Counted from the first letter of the stretch, positions 23,313-35,553 are shown. The stretch is 64,000 bases of DNA from Nannobrachium achirus (GCA_963921795.1 OY997658.1:50542966-50606965); one strand, 5' to 3'. Notes: generated by a model not told the origin, from the letters alone. Numbers and translations are program-made.

Positions 23313-24766
23313 CCCAGTTCCACCCACCTTGGCCTACGAGCCATGGCTCTACGAATCTTATCTAAGCTTTATTCAGGCAGCTACTGTATGTCAATACCCC
23401 GTTTACAACATTAATGTTAGCTAGCATACAGTATCCGAGCCTAGCATGAGTAGGCTATACACAGTAAGACCCTCAGTGTTCTTTTAAATCTGAGAGTGTA
23501 ATTTTGGCAAAAGGACATTTGAACCACATGAATCTTGGGTCCTTCCTATTCTGGCTATGACACAATAAAAATATACAAATAAATGTGTCACATTGTGAAG
23601 TGTTGTGGAAAAAAAGGAGGGGACTAAGTACAGAGCTCTGGAGGACCCCGGGTCAACGATGTCAATCACAGACTAGACTTTATTTTCCAGAACCTCCCAT
23701 CCTGTATGAACTATTTTGTTTGTGCTAACATGCTAACATGTCGAAATTCACTGTGAGGTTCCACTTTTTGGAACATAACAAAACTTTATTTTCTCTTCTT
23801 TTGCTATTTACAGACAGTGACATTTAGCTTGAAGAGGCCTGTGGCTGGTCCAATAAACATTCCCAACATTATTATTTTTCCCCTTTAGAGCAGATTTATA
23901 TCTAAATGTTAACAACGTGCTGGGGTAAATGTTTGAATGGGGGGACGGGGGAGTGGAGAAGGTAGATGAGGACAGCTAGGGAACTGAAGCCATCTCTTAA
24001 TCCAGTGGAAGGAAATGAATTGGCTAAATATTTAGATTGCATCCTATTCCAACGGATGTGTATCACCACCACAGAGAATAAGATGTCTCTGGTGCCATGT
24101 CAATTTATCAAAAATAATTAAGATCCCTTGGTGCTTGTGTTCTGACATGATTGAATTGGATTTGTTTTTTTGGAATGTCTCTGTTTGTTTGTGGCTAAGA
24201 GTTCATAAACAGCCTTCAAGGATTGTTGATATTACATTGATAACTAGTCCTTTACTCAAGGGAGCTGACCAGCAAGAGAGGCTCCATGACTTCAGTGCAC
24301 ACTTAATTTGTATACATGTGCTGATGATATACACTGGGACGAGTCATGTGTACGTAGCGACCCTACCAAGTCATAGACCAAACATTAATTGCAACTATTT
24401 AGGCTCACATTTACAGGCCTATACACAGAAGCATACATTCGAGGCCTTCAAGAGCAGTGAGAGAGCTAATTGGAATACAACCACCCTAAGGACTACTAAC
24501 CAATAACCATTGAATTTCCTGCACTATCTGTACCGAGTGGACCTCTGGCAAAGACCTATAGCCTACTGCACATTTAGTATACTTTTTGTATACAATATAA
24601 ATACAGAGTTTTGCAGAAAATGCTGCTAATTGTCCCAAAGGTGACTGCAAAAGATGGCTGCTATGTGTTTCAAAAAGCTTTATACCCCGTATATATAACA
24701 TGTATATATAGCTCTGTTTAACACAACACTGTAACCCCTCCAACTGTACATACTTTATCCATGTTT
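23312..24766. other. Gene-free DNA; candidate conserved non-coding stretch 23740-24150
   Basis: No coding evidence. 23740-24150 is unique, AT-rich but complex, with homeobox-like TTAATTAT/AATAATTAAG and CCAAT-like words, the usual texture of vertebrate conserved non-coding DNA near developmental genes such as BAMBI. This is a judgement by eye only. Confidence 0.3.
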
Positions 24767-24767
24767 T

Positions 24768-24838
24768 TTCTTAAATGTTTTAACACTTGCTTTGGCAATG
24801 TAAATGTTTCTCATACCAATAAAGCTCCTTGGAATTGA
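24768..24838 (+). mobile_element. 3' tail of a teleost LINE (fragment)
   Basis: ACTTGCTTTGGCAATGTAAATG...CCAATAAAGCTCCTTGGAATTGA matches a known style of fish LINE 3' end. The reverse-orientation copy is at 532-600. Confidence 0.5.
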
Positions 24839-24839
24839 C

Positions 24840-25115
24840 ATCTCCAAGAACAGGCCAGGGAGATGAGGAGGAGCAAGGGGGAAAAAGGTTATAAAAAAGT
24901 CCTGTTAATGCCCTAGGAGTTGTGCATCTATTGCTGTGTGCAGGTGTTAACTGGTCCCATGTGTGTTTACACTTCATATATTGTTTCACACGGCCTCGGC
25001 CACAGTTGTGCGAAGGGCCTCGCACCCGCTGTAGGTGTGTGTGTGTGGGGGAGCAACCCTAACCCTGTATCAGGATGGAGCTAACAGGTTATGCCTAATA
25101 CATTGTACAACAAAT
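24840..25115. other. No gene seen
   Basis: Unique-looking DNA. Confidence 0.45.
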
Positions 25116-25192
25116 AGCTAAAATTGACAATCTACGAGCTCACACGTGTGGCATCACAAGGCGGCGAGCTTGTAGATCTGCTATTTTTGCTA
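25115..25192. repeat. Palindromic hairpin element
   Basis: AAATTGACAATCTACGAGCTCAC...GCGAGCTTGTAGATCTGCTATTTTT: both arms, slightly diverged loop. Confidence 0.8.
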
Positions 25193-26960
25193 TTCGTTTT
25201 CCTTTATTTTGTTTTGATGTTTTTTGAGAAAAAATAAATAATAATAATAATAATATTTGATTAGTCTCAATCTTCGATTGCAATAGGGTGATGATAATAA
25301 TAAAACAAACCAAAGGTTGAAAAGTTGTTAGCCTTGTGTGTTTTTAAATTGCAAAAACAATGTTTGCTTGCCTAAGACTATGACATATTTGCACCCGCTT
25401 TGGAAGCGACATGCTTGCATGGAGGTCACGGTGGCAGAGGAGGGGGTGATGCAACGTTGGCACAGAAGGGAGTCAGATTCGCACAACAGCCACGCGGGGA
25501 GATTCGCCTGGCAAATGAGAGGAGGTCCAGTTTGAAGTCACTTCAAAACAAATTGGGGCTATTTTTGGAGGAGGCCAATCAGACTCCCTCATTAAATTTG
25601 CATGTCAATGCAAGCTGCTTGGCCGCCTGGTACTTCCACAAAAAACGGCCAGTGCTAATGATCCTGTTGCTGCTGCCGGATCCTTCTGTTGTGGAGCTGG
25701 AGTCACACTGTGGCTGTTGGCTCCACCTCAGGCCAGAGGAGGAGGCATGCTTGCTTCGTGTAGAAAACTACTTTGAGCGGTGGGAAGGGCTCATTCGAGA
25801 GCGCTGCCATTTTCATCCATGTACGCCGGGGTCTTTAATGTTTTTTCAAGCCAACTTTAGCTAAGGGCCACACTTGTGGACCCCTATACTACATATTGCA
25901 TAACATTTCGTTTTTCATAGGTTTGACAGCACATCTTGACCTTTGGCTCTGTACTTGGTCTGCCCTTTTTTGAGCGGTGCTATTTTTCGTCAAATGTTTA
26001 ACCCGGAATAGTGATGCTCAGGATCTGCCCGCTTATTTATGAATGCTCCGTCATATGGTTGTGTGGTGAATATAGCAGAAAGCTCACAATGTGCTGGGTG
26101 TATGCGTGCGCGCATGTGTGTACATGTTCTCCTAACTGTCCCCCTCCAGCACTCATCAATAAACATAACATTAGACTAACAAGGGCCTCCTTTTCCTTTC
26201 CCTTTGTGCATCACAGCCCCATCCTCACTGTCATCGTGTGTTTGGTATCAGCAGGTGAGCCAATGGTGCAGAGCAGGCCTAAAGAAAACAGCAGGCACAT
26301 TAGGAGGGCCAGGCAGAGGACCTTGTTATTATTACAAGGGTAATAGTCCTGAGGGAGGCCCAGAGCAAGGGCTCAGCCTAGCTAATGCAAGCTGCCATAA
26401 GTGGTTAGCTGCTAATAGTGTTTTCCTGTCCTCCTAATGGAAAGAAACAAGGGTCAACTTCAGCATAGGGAGACAAACTCCCAGCAATGTTATGTGGTCC
26501 TCTCTCTATCTGCTTCAAACACAGCGGCGACAACAGACCAAGCAACCATGCAGTTACCATGAAGAGTAAAGTTGTCCTTGAATTTCTGAAGCAGAGCATT
26601 CAAGGTAACTCTAGGGTGACGCTAGGGTTACACCAAGGATTTAACCGTGTTTACGTAGCCCTTATTGAAAAAATATAGATTATCTCTCTTTTGCCAGTTA
26701 AATATTTGGTTGTAATTATTTTTCCTCTTTGTGGCTTCGAAATACCTGTGTTGAGTGTGTAGGCCAATAGGCCATGCTTTTGCTTTTCTGTACTGTATCT
26801 TTACTGTAAGTAAAGTTAAATGTGTCTCCTACACATGACATCACTCAAGACAACAAATGAAAACTCATGAACAATTAAACCATATGAATTGGTGGAAGAC
26901 AGTATTGGAATGTGTCAAATCATCTGCACAGCACTTTTCTTTAGTTTTTAGCTAAATCCC
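25193..26960. other. Gene-free DNA; candidate conserved stretches at 25525-25860 and 26160-26470
   Basis: A 154-codon open frame (25400-25864, plus) has no recognisable domain and I do not call it a gene. 25590-25620 contains ATTTGCAT (POU/octamer) next to ATGTCAATGCAAG. 26380-26420 has GCTAATGCAAG and CTGCTAATAG. These are plausible enhancer words in non-repetitive DNA, without alignment support. Confidence 0.3.
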
Positions 26961-26963
26961 CTG

Positions 26964-27008
26964 CATTGCGATGCGTTGTGAGCTTGTAGATCAGCTATTT
27001 TTGGCAGA
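26964..27008. repeat. Half copy of the palindromic hairpin
   Basis: GCGATGCGTTGTGAGCTTGTAGATC followed by AGCTATTTTTGGCA: centre and right arm only. Confidence 0.75.
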
Positions 27009-27329
27009 GTTTTGGCATAAAGGGGGAGGGGGGGAGGAGGAAGGGACCATGTACGGAGCCCTGGATGTGCATGAAGAGTCTAAAAAACATAGCCTACCAA
27101 ATCACAAATTGTTGCATAGATTATAAGCAAAATGTCATGGCACAACTGTATTCATATCCATGCAAAATAGCCAAATACATGTTATCAGTTATCAGTCAGT
27201 ATCACTCTGTAAATGTTTTTATATACTAATGCCAGTTTAAATGATATTTTCTATATTTTAATTTGCCTCTCTGTTGTGGAACAAAGCACTCACATATAGT
27301 AAATTAAGATATAATGAATAACTTTTTGA

Positions 27330-27530
27330 ACCATTGTGTAGGTTATCCGTGTCATTTTAGATTTTTGCGTTGGCTGTTAAAAAAAAATTGCATTGATATA
27401 CAAGGTCACAGCGCTTCACTTTGTGCCACGCTGCGAGCGTGTACATCTGCTATTCTAGAACATTTTGGGGGAAAAAATCATGCAAGTGTGAGATCTACCA
27501 ATTGAGAAGGTCTCAGGTATTAATGGGTTA
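27330..27530. mobile_element. piggyBac-like MITE right part with subfamily-B hairpin
   Basis: The hairpin (27385-27458) GATATACAAGGTCACAGCG...GTGCCACGCTGCGAGCGTGTAC resembles the one at 11214-11292. The element ends GGTCTCAGGTATTAATGGG + TTAA at 27530, a piggyBac-style CCC terminus with a TTAA target. The left end was not found. Confidence 0.6.
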
Positions 27531-27779
27531 AAACAGCCTGACAAACGCATTATCAGTGCAATGGACGTGTCCAACTGGCCCACCTTTAACAGCTACATCT
27601 TTAACATTATACGAGTAGTAAAATGTGGCATCGATCGTGGCTCACCTGGCTGGGAACAGGCAGGAGAGGAGAGGCTCCCCCCCTATTTACCAACACACTC
27701 CTGGACACAGGAGGAATGTACGCTTGCTGAATTACACGCAGAGAGGCTGACTTACTGGCATTAGAGTGGATATAAAATA

Positions 27780-28970
27780 AATAGCGCCACTACTTCCAGA
27801 ACTAGAAGCAGTGCTCTTCCGAGCACAGGTCTCCACCAGGCCGTGCGTCCTGGTGGTGCTACTGTATAATAGGCCAATGTAAAAAGGGTGGCATATGTTC
27901 TTCACCTTAGATCTTTCATGGCAATCGGACGCTGCATGCATGATTTCAAGCATTGTGTTCCAAAAATGTGTTTTTCTAAAGTCTACCTGCTGGTGGCGCT
28001 ATAACAGGACAATGTTAAAAAGGTAGCATTTGTTCCTTGACCTAGTGGGAATATGTGTGGCAAATGTCACGGTAATCGCAAGCTGCGTTGATGATTTGAG
28101 GCATTTTGTTCAAAAACGGAGCAATCCTGCAAACTTTGGAAGCTAATATTAGCCAATCAGGATGGAATGTGAAATATCAGACGGATTGGACTTGATCACA
28201 TGACTATAGAGATACTGTGTACCGATTTGCATGATTTTTGGATAAAATCTCAAGGAGTAATATCCAAAAATGTGTTTTACATAAGTCAGGCCAAAGGTGG
28301 CGCTATAAAAGGCTGATGTGAAAAATGCAGGGCAAAGGTTTATCCTTAGCCTCTAGGGAGTGCGCTTACAAAGTTTGAAACTGATCGGTGGAGTTATAGG
28401 TAAAACCACAAATCGGGCTGTTATAGCGCCACCATGAGGCTCATTAAAAAAAAATTAAGTGGCATTTCTTCCTCGGCCTAGTGGGAACGTGTGTGCGCGA
28501 TTTCATGATAATTGCACTTTGCGTTTGTGATTTGAGGCATTTTGTTCAAAACGGCTCAATCCCACAAACTTTGGAAGCCAATCTTAGCCAATCAGGATGG
28601 AATATGCAAAATCGGACAGATCCGTGTCGATCACATGACTGTCGAGATATTGCCTACCGATTTGTAGGATTTTTGGACAAAATCTGTAAGAGTAGTGCAC
28701 AGAAATGTGTTTAACAAACATTGGCCACTAGTTGGCGCTAGAAAAGGCCCATTTGAAAAATTTAGGGCAGAGGTTCTAGATTGGCATCCAGGGAATGTGT
28801 GTGCTCACTTTGGCAGCGACCGGGCCAACGGTGACTGAGATTTGGCGCTCACAAACTGCGAGGACGCACGGACGGACGGACGGACGGACGCACGGACGCA
28901 CGCACGGACGGACACACGGACGGAGGGGAAAACATACTCTCCCTCAGCCTTCGGCTGGTGGAGACAATAA
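27780..28970 (+). repeat. Dispersed fish repeat with internal tandem modules
   Basis: Modules of the type CCTGCTGGTGGCGCTATAA...GGCATTTTGTTCAAAA...AACTTTGGAAGC...AGCCAATCAGGATGGAAT...GATTTTTGGA recur at about 27850, 27985, 28290 and 28725. The element ends in the GGCAGCGACCGGGCCAAC block, a GACGGACG minisatellite (28862-28922) and the CCTTCGGCTGGTGGAGACA block shared with 1-190. No coding capacity. Confidence 0.75.
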
Positions 28971-29218
28971 ATCCAGAGAGAGGGAGGGAGAGTCGTTTGA
29001 AGCTGAGAATCTGACCTCTGGAGAGGGCTCAAGAATGACTGAGTCAGATGTACAGCATTACTGTAAAACAAGGCCTTTACTGTCAGCGCTGCAGACACGC
29101 GCGCACACACACACCACACACAAACAAGTGTGCCAATCCCACACTCATGCCTGGCTTTGAAACTTCACACTACCAAAGCAGCGTGGTTCTGTTACTCATT
29201 AGAAGAAGCCCTCTCTCA

Positions 29219-29220
29219 CA

Positions 29221-29313
<93 letters not shown>
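29219..29313. repeat. (AC)n microsatellite
   Basis: About 95 bp uninterrupted. Confidence 0.96.
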
Positions 29314-29315
<2 letters not shown>

Positions 29316-29319
29316 CTAG

Positions 29320-30735
29320 CTGCGTGACATGAATGTGGGAATTTTCATACACGGCTAAAATAGCTCTGTTTGGCTACGTGCCGAACGCTTCTCTCTGGAG
29401 TGTAAAAAATGGTCTATTTTTTTCACCAAATTTTGCGTAGGGCAACGTGTGCACGGCATTTATCAATGCTTCCTAAACAGACACACCTGGCCTACATTTG
29501 ATCCCAGCATTGATAAATGCGCAGGCTGAAATTTAAATAACACGCCCTTAATTATTCTAGAAACGCCCCGATTTTACGACCAGAACAACCCGAATACGAC
29601 CTAACAACCAAAGAAAAGCCATGTCCGCGTCCGACACAGACCACGCACACATGCACGCATGCACGCACACACCTACACACGAAACTAGGCTACTTGGAAC
29701 AGCAGCATTTTGGTTTACACAGCAGTCTTTGACAGTGGAAACGTGGGATTAACCAACGGTACAATCTTTGACAAGGACGCTATAGCACTGCAGCCGACAT
29801 GAATGGCACAAGTCACTGCCATGAATACTTTTGGATATTAATTTAAACCATAGCCTACCCGTGCCGTGCGTGCGCAGACAGAGCGCGTTCATTTGGTTAC
29901 AAGCAATCATAATTCCCCATGGCCATGATCTCACGGCTCGCCACGTCGGGTTTCATCATTAACTCCAACATAGTGTACAGTAGCTACTGTATAAATTGAG
30001 AGACCCCACGGTTACGTTTTGGATATTAATTCAACCCAATTTCGGCGACGAGCGCTATGCACGTTTGAGTGTTTAGCAATCATGTAGGTGGGTCTACCGT
30101 TCCTGCGCGCTGGTCTTCTCCCCGGCCGTGGACCCCCCCAAATAAATCATCCGCAGCGTGCGTGCGCTGGGCTGGGTTTTATCCATATTACAAAAGGACT
30201 CACGACTCACAGCGGCGCCGCGCTGGTCCCGAAAATGCTCTCGCATGCGTTCGTATCTGTGCTTGTTCTGAGCCAGATCTCCAATCTTAAGATTTATTCT
30301 GTTAAAGCAATTAACCGTAGATTTCTTCCATATAGCTAGATTTAAATTGCTTAATGCTTGTCATTGTAACTTGGAAATAAAATCGGCGTGAATGTCCATG
30401 ATGTAGCCGGCTATTATAGGCTATGCTTTTATAAAATGTTATATTTTCACAGGATTATTTATTATTGTGTTGGATATACATTTTCGAGTGGATACATGTG
30501 TCCATTGCCTGTCAGATAATTAGACAATGCTGCTCCGCACGTCTACAATGGAACAAAGTGGTGTAGGATGATTCCTACACCACCTCAGGACTTGACGTGA
30601 GATTTGATCCTACCCTAGACCAAAGTCAAAGTCAAGTTGAAATGATAAATGCAGAGACTTGCCTAAATTTCGGTGTACACCCAAATTTTGATCTGCACCA
30701 CGTTGATAAATGAGGGCTCGTCTGGGAGAGAGAAA
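29320..30735. other. No gene; probably an old palindrome-rich DNA element
   Basis: CATTTATCAATGC / GCATTGATAAATGC (29455-29520) are inverted. GTGGTGTAGGATGATTCCTACACCAC (in two arms, 30558-30583) is a perfect 11-bp stem hairpin. GTTGATAAATGAGGGCTCGTC (30702-30722) matches a GCCCTCATTTATCAAC-type terminus common in fish MITEs. A matching left end was not found, so extent is uncertain. Confidence 0.35.
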
Positions 30736-31602
30736 AACATAATCGGTACTCATTTCTCAAGAGCCCTGTGGTTCATTGCAACAGAAAAAAAATGAACGAG
30801 CCCCCTGAACTAAATAAAAAATCACCTTTAATGGATGTTTTCATTCACGCTCACAATCAAGCTTATAGTCTGATCACAAAGAGAGATGTTGGACATTCAC
30901 CCAAAGCAAGACACACACTGGTCAGTTCATCAGACAAAAATATAATATATATATATTTAAAATCTTTACAATAAGCTTGAATCACGGAACGTACACAAGA
31001 GGAGTGTGCACACTCTACAGTCAAAACACTGAAATCTGAATTTTTCTAGGTTTTCTTTTAACTCCTCAGACAAGTCCTTTTTGTACCCTGGTGTCAGTGT
31101 AAAATTCTTCTTCTTCTATTAAGTAAAGACAACTTGGATGTTCGCTTTCTCTTTTGCTTTCTGTATCTTTACAAATGTGCAAATAAGACAGATTTTTAGA
31201 ATCCTTCAACGGTCAGTGTTTTAAGTCCAGGATCCTCAAGAGCAACGAACAGAACTCTGTCTCTCTTTCTGTCCGTCTGTCTCTCCACGTCAGCCTCGCC
31301 CTCTCAAGTTGAAACTCTGCTCCTCATTGGCTCGCCTTTCATTTTCAAGTAAAGTGCTCCTTTATAGCAATAACCACACAGCGTGAGAGTCAGTCTAGTC
31401 TTTTTTTCCGCCATTGAAAGAAAGACAACATGTGCCCGCCGCTGGCACAATGGAACAAAAAAAAGGTGGTGGAAATGTCTCTTCTTTTTTTCATTTAAGT
31501 AATGAAAGAAAGGGAACCCCAATGAGTGAGGCGTTTTTTAGTTTTTTCCGGGCCAAGAACAGGACGTGGAGAGGAAGAGTCACATAGTCCCACAGCAGGA
31601 AG
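30736..31602 (-). other. Probable BAMBI 3' untranslated region and downstream flank
   Basis: Non-repetitive DNA directly downstream of the BAMBI stop (reading the minus strand). No coding content. A polyadenylation signal could be ATTAAA (reverse complement of TTTAAT at about 30826), but this is uncertain. Confidence 0.4.
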
Positions 31603-32022
31603 TCATACGAACTCCAGCTTGCCGTGCCCGCTGTACATCCCCCAGTGCACCAGGGACATGATCTTGTCGTTGCCCAGGTCGGCCTGCCGCATCTTGTCGC
31701 AGGTCAGGCAGCAGTTCTCGTGGCCCGTGACGGGCACCATGCACTCCAGGTCCAGCTTGGCCACGTGGCCCTTCTTGGCGTGGTGGCCGTGGAAGCTGTA
31801 GTGGAGCCGGGACAGCATCTGCTGCCTCTGGTCCTGCAGCCGCTTGTTCTCGCTGCGGAGCATGCGCAGCGCCAGCATGATGAGCAGCACCAGGATGAGG
31901 CCGCCGGCGATGGGCACGGCGATCACCGCCGCGCGGAACCATACCTCCTTGGCCGAGGCCAGCTCCTGGACCCGCGTCACCAGGTTCCTGTTGCTGCTCT
32001 CTGGATGGTACCGACTATGATC

Positions 32023-32054
<32 letters not shown>

Positions 32055-35000
32055 AGAAAGGAATGAGTCACCTTATCCTGGCTGAGAGCCAGAAATCAAT
32101 TTCAGCTAATAAACTATAGCTCACACTGGACAGAAATCCTCACAGGAGAGTTCCCCCTTCCTTAGTCTATGCACCTTTTCATAACTCAACGAGCCTGTAT
32201 TTATGCCCAACATGCAGTCTCGTCGAGGAATATTCATTCTACAAGGCACATTCCTAACCCTGTGGGAAAATTACATGGTGCACACATGCAGTAAAAAATA
32301 AAATATCTGATCTACGTCCAAGTGCTTAAAATTATAAGTAAAAGAGAAAGAAAAAGGAGGAGGGGTGCGTGTCTATAAAGGTGTCTGAAAAATCTTAATG
32401 CTGACAGTATTTCAGTTGGGAAAACTAAAGAGGCAAATGTTTACTGACATCATGAAAACTTATGTCACTATAAACTATACCACTTGTTGGCGTTTCAGCT
32501 AGGGCTGGTATCCGGAACCGGAATTGGTTCCATCACATTTAGAACCGTTTCCGGAACCAGTTTATTTATTTTTTAAGATTTATTTTTGGACCTTTTATGC
32601 CTTTATTGATAGGACACTAGGTAGACAGGAAATGGCAAGAGAGAGATGAGGAGTGACACGCAGCAAAGGCCGCCTGGATCGGGACTCGACCCCGATACGC
32701 ACCATCAGGCTACATTGGAGCCTAGTCCGCTAGGCCTGTGGCCCGGGCCCCAGAACCGGTTTATTACACTGTCAGTGGTTCACACACGTTTTGATTTCAA
32801 GGACCACCACACCTCTTGAGAGTATACGAATGGAACCTGTTCCAATTGTACACTCTCAGAGTTACAGACCTGTAAGGGTCCATTTGGAAGTAACCTAGAC
32901 GGTACCCTGGACCTCACTTTGAGAACCACTACAATAATACGTATGCAATATCGTATGTATGGTTGAATTTGTCTGTAACCACAACATTTGAATTAAAGTC
33001 TAAATGAAATATATCGTCGTTGTCGGGTGGAAACCCTGTATGTCCAAAACCGTTCGTTTTGTGTTTATCATTTTAAAAATGATCTAAAATAGTGAAAACT
33101 GCCGATCTGCCAGATCTGCTGTTTTCACTACCTTTCTGTGACAGCCTTATGATGAAGCAGGGCTTTGCTTTGTGAAAAAACATACACATTTGAAACTTGG
33201 AGATACGAGATTTCGGCCCGACAACGACGATATATTTTTGTCAAGGAATCGGACCGTTAACCGCTCAAATCTTGACGGATGCCAACCCAAGTAGTTTCAA
33301 CAGATGCCAGTGCAGTGCGCACCAGCAAGTCTCAGGAGCTGTCCTCTTCTTACCTGTTGAGTCTCTGGTGTGTGCCAGGTCGTGCAGACCTCTGTAGTTG
33401 CACATGTCGTCGTGACAGCACTCTAGCGTGGTCGCCGAGGAGGAGACCCCGGCGAGGAGGGCGTCTGTGCTCTTGGAGGAGCTGCTGCTGCTGCACACGT
33501 CTGCAGCGTTGGCTATGGGGTCTAAACACCCGTGTGTGAGCGGAGAGTTGGCGTTGTGGGGGTCCAGGACCTTGGTGAAGCATGCGTTTAGCTCCGATTT
33601 GCACATGTATCCTGTCGCTACGCAGTGCGGCGCGTCACAGTAACACCTTATCTCTCCTGGAAAGGCATCGGGAGAGAAGTCAGGCTGTTAATATTACATC
33701 TAGAGCCCCACGTGTGTTACATAGTAACTGGTTATATCACGTAATAGTACACACACAAAAAGTCACCTAATTAAGTTAGGATATAGGCTCAAATTGTAGT
33801 TATTTAGATTTAGTGTAGTTATAACGGTTATGGCATATGCGTACAGTGCAGGTTGAAGCAAAACAACTCTATAATATAATTACAACTTTAGATGTTTTAT
33901 GCGTACAGCATTTTATTTTCTTACGTCCACATTAGTAACATTAATATTAACCAAGTAGCACAGGCCTTCGTTTCAGAAGCAATCGTCAGAAGTGTAGCCT
34001 AGCACAAGGCCAGGTATAACTGAGAGACTTCAACAAACAACCTTATTCTAACATAAATTTTGCATTTGAGAGCCTTTCGTGCAAAATTGCCCCCTTTTTT
34101 TCTCCTCTATATTATAAAACAGGAACCGTGTAGCTTATAATTAGTGGTTTGTTTGCCAAAGTCAATTTCTTTCAACCCAAATGGAAACTCGTAAAGGGGG
34201 CGAGAGAGAGAGAGAGAGCTGCAGTGCAGGAGTCTCCTTTTTCAGTTTGCACGCAAGCTTACTTGTGGTCAGGAGCGCTTGGGGGGGGCGGGGTGGACCC
34301 ATGGGCTCATCTAAAAAGCCTCCAGCAACCTTATCATTAAGACTCTTCCCTATACACAAGCCCACTTATTAGTGTGTGTGTGTGTTTGTGTGTAGTGTAT
34401 ACATACATTTCCATATATAATATAATTATAATGTATTTGCTTTTCTTTCAAAGCTCTAGTAGGCTATGGGTTATACTAGGCCAGACATAGTATTGTGTTT
34501 CGAGTTTGGAGTTGTAGTGTTTCATATTAGGACGAATTGATTGTTGGCTTCTTGTTTCTGTGCAATTTAAGTTTTAAATCAGCCCCTACAAATTCGACGT
34601 GTTTGTTTGGGGATGAAACGTTAAGGGGTCCACACCGTCACCGTGATCACTTGTTTGTTTGTGATTGTGAGTGATTAGATCTAAGAACACAGTAGCCTAA
34701 GATCATCAATTATATTTCATTATAAATAACTAAGAAAGTAGTAGGCCAGTTTAGAAGACCTCAAAAGTGAAAATAAGAATGCGCGCTGGAGGGTAGGCTA
34801 TAATGAAAATATTACGTTTGTGATGTGACACTGAACTTGACCAGTAACACGTTTACAACACTGGCACTGCGTCTAGTTGTTCTGCCGGTAGCCCAACAAC
34901 AATGCACCCGCGGCCAAGTCGGACAGGGCAGTGCGGGGTCCCCAATCCCCAGGACCCTCGGGGTTCGATGAGGGGGTTCCAAATGGACAAATGGATTATG

Positions 35001-35553
35001 GAACCAAACGGACCCGTTATGAGGCATTTGTTCCCATTCCCAAACTCTTCAGGTCGAGACCCAAAAATCATTGCATTTTTGTTTTAAACTTTTTGGTTAT
35101 GTTTTTTTTAATGATTTGAAATAATAGCCTAATTAAAAACAAAATGTAGGAGACAAAAAATTAAAGGGGCCCATAAAAATGTGTCCGCGACCCACAAATG
35201 GGTCCCGTTTCACTGTTTAGGATACAGTGAAATAGACCCGTAAGGGTCCATATTTGTACACTATTAAGAGTAATGAGAGTCCTTGAAATTAAGTTGAGTT
35301 TGAGATCCACTCCACTGGCATAGTAGAGCCATGCCATGGCCCCCTTTACGTCTTAAATTCAAGCCCGTTCCAAAGATAACCATTTTAACTCGATTCGGAG
35401 ACGCTAAAACAATCAGGCCCACTACTAAACCTACTAGATCTGCTCGCCGACACGATGTTGTCCTGGCTATACCGTACCTTTAGTAAGAAGAACAGCCATG
35501 GCACACAGTTCCAATTGAAGCCAAATGGAGATGAAACTGGAATGGCGATCCAT
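31603..35553 (-). CDS. BAMBI, BMP and activin membrane-bound inhibitor (three exons)
   Basis: Exons on the minus strand: 35478-35553, 33354-33656 and 31603-32021. All introns are GT-AG and phase 1, giving 798 nt and 265 aa (human protein 260 aa). BAMBI is a kinase-less pseudoreceptor at the plasma membrane that dampens TGF-beta/BMP/activin signalling by joining receptor complexes. Exon 1 gives the signal peptide (MDRHSSFISIWLQLELCAMA). Exon 2 gives the cysteine-rich ectodomain (CYCDAPHC, LTHGCLD, LECCHDDMCNYRG) with a poly-serine insertion, SSSSSSKS, encoded by CTG/AGC repeats. Exon 3 gives the single membrane helix (about residues 155-177) and the short intracellular tail ending GMYSGHGKLEFV, almost identical to other vertebrates. 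Which fish paralogue this is cannot be told from the window. Confidence 0.97.
32567..32752 (-). mobile_element. tRNA-derived SINE with 13-bp target duplication
   Basis: Same SINE family as 16676-16827. Minus-strand box B-like GGGGTCGAGTCCCGA, body with TTTGCTGCGTGTCACTCC, CT-rich run and CATTTCCTGTC, and a 3' part with AATAAAGGCATAAAAGG. Flanks GAACCAGTTTATT (32554-32566) and GAACCGGTTTATT (32753-32765) are a near-perfect target-site duplication. Same transcriptional orientation as BAMBI. Confidence 0.85.
33008..33232. mobile_element. Palindromic MITE (GTCGTTGTCGGG type) with hairpin core, in BAMBI intron 2
   Basis: The arms ATATATCGTCGTTGTCGGG and CCCGACAACGACGATATAT are exact inverted copies, continuing with diverged GAAACC..GTATGTCC / GGAGATAC..GATTTC. 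The core at 33085-33135 is a short copy of the recurrent hairpin (TAGTGAAAACTGCCGATCTG / CAGATCTGCTGTTTTCACTA). It ends about 120 bp from the exon 2 splice donor. The target may be TA. Confidence 0.85.
33657..35477 (-). other. BAMBI intron 1
   Basis: About 1.8 kb. Mostly unique. 34900-35310 holds hAT-type MITE remnants (GGACCCTCGG..., CCCGCGACCCACAAATGGGTC, GTTTGAGATCCACT). GAGAGAGAGAGAG at 34202-34219 and (GT)n at 34373-34392. Confidence 0.7.

Larger units (their letters stand above)
32022..33353 (-). other. BAMBI intron 2, rich in transposon insertions
   Basis: Starts (in gene sense) right after ACAG|GTAAGA at 33354 and ends at CTCTAG before exon 3. It contains a palindromic MITE (33008-33232), hAT-type MITE pieces (32768-32935, with GAGAACCACT right end), a SINE (32567-32752) and a (GA)n tract at 32025-32053 that forms the polypyrimidine tract of the acceptor on the gene strand. 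Confidence 0.8.

Noticed and set aside
25400-25864. 154-codon plus-strand open frame
   Set aside because: No recognisable domain, no family resemblance and no splice context. Length is within chance for a GC-balanced stretch.
30069-30339. Short plus-strand open frames near 30.1 kb
   Set aside because: No domain, no splice sites of note, and palindrome-rich surroundings that suggest an old DNA element.
31624-32025. 133-codon open frame antisense to BAMBI exon 3
   Set aside because: Shadow of a conserved, GC-rich coding exon on the other strand.
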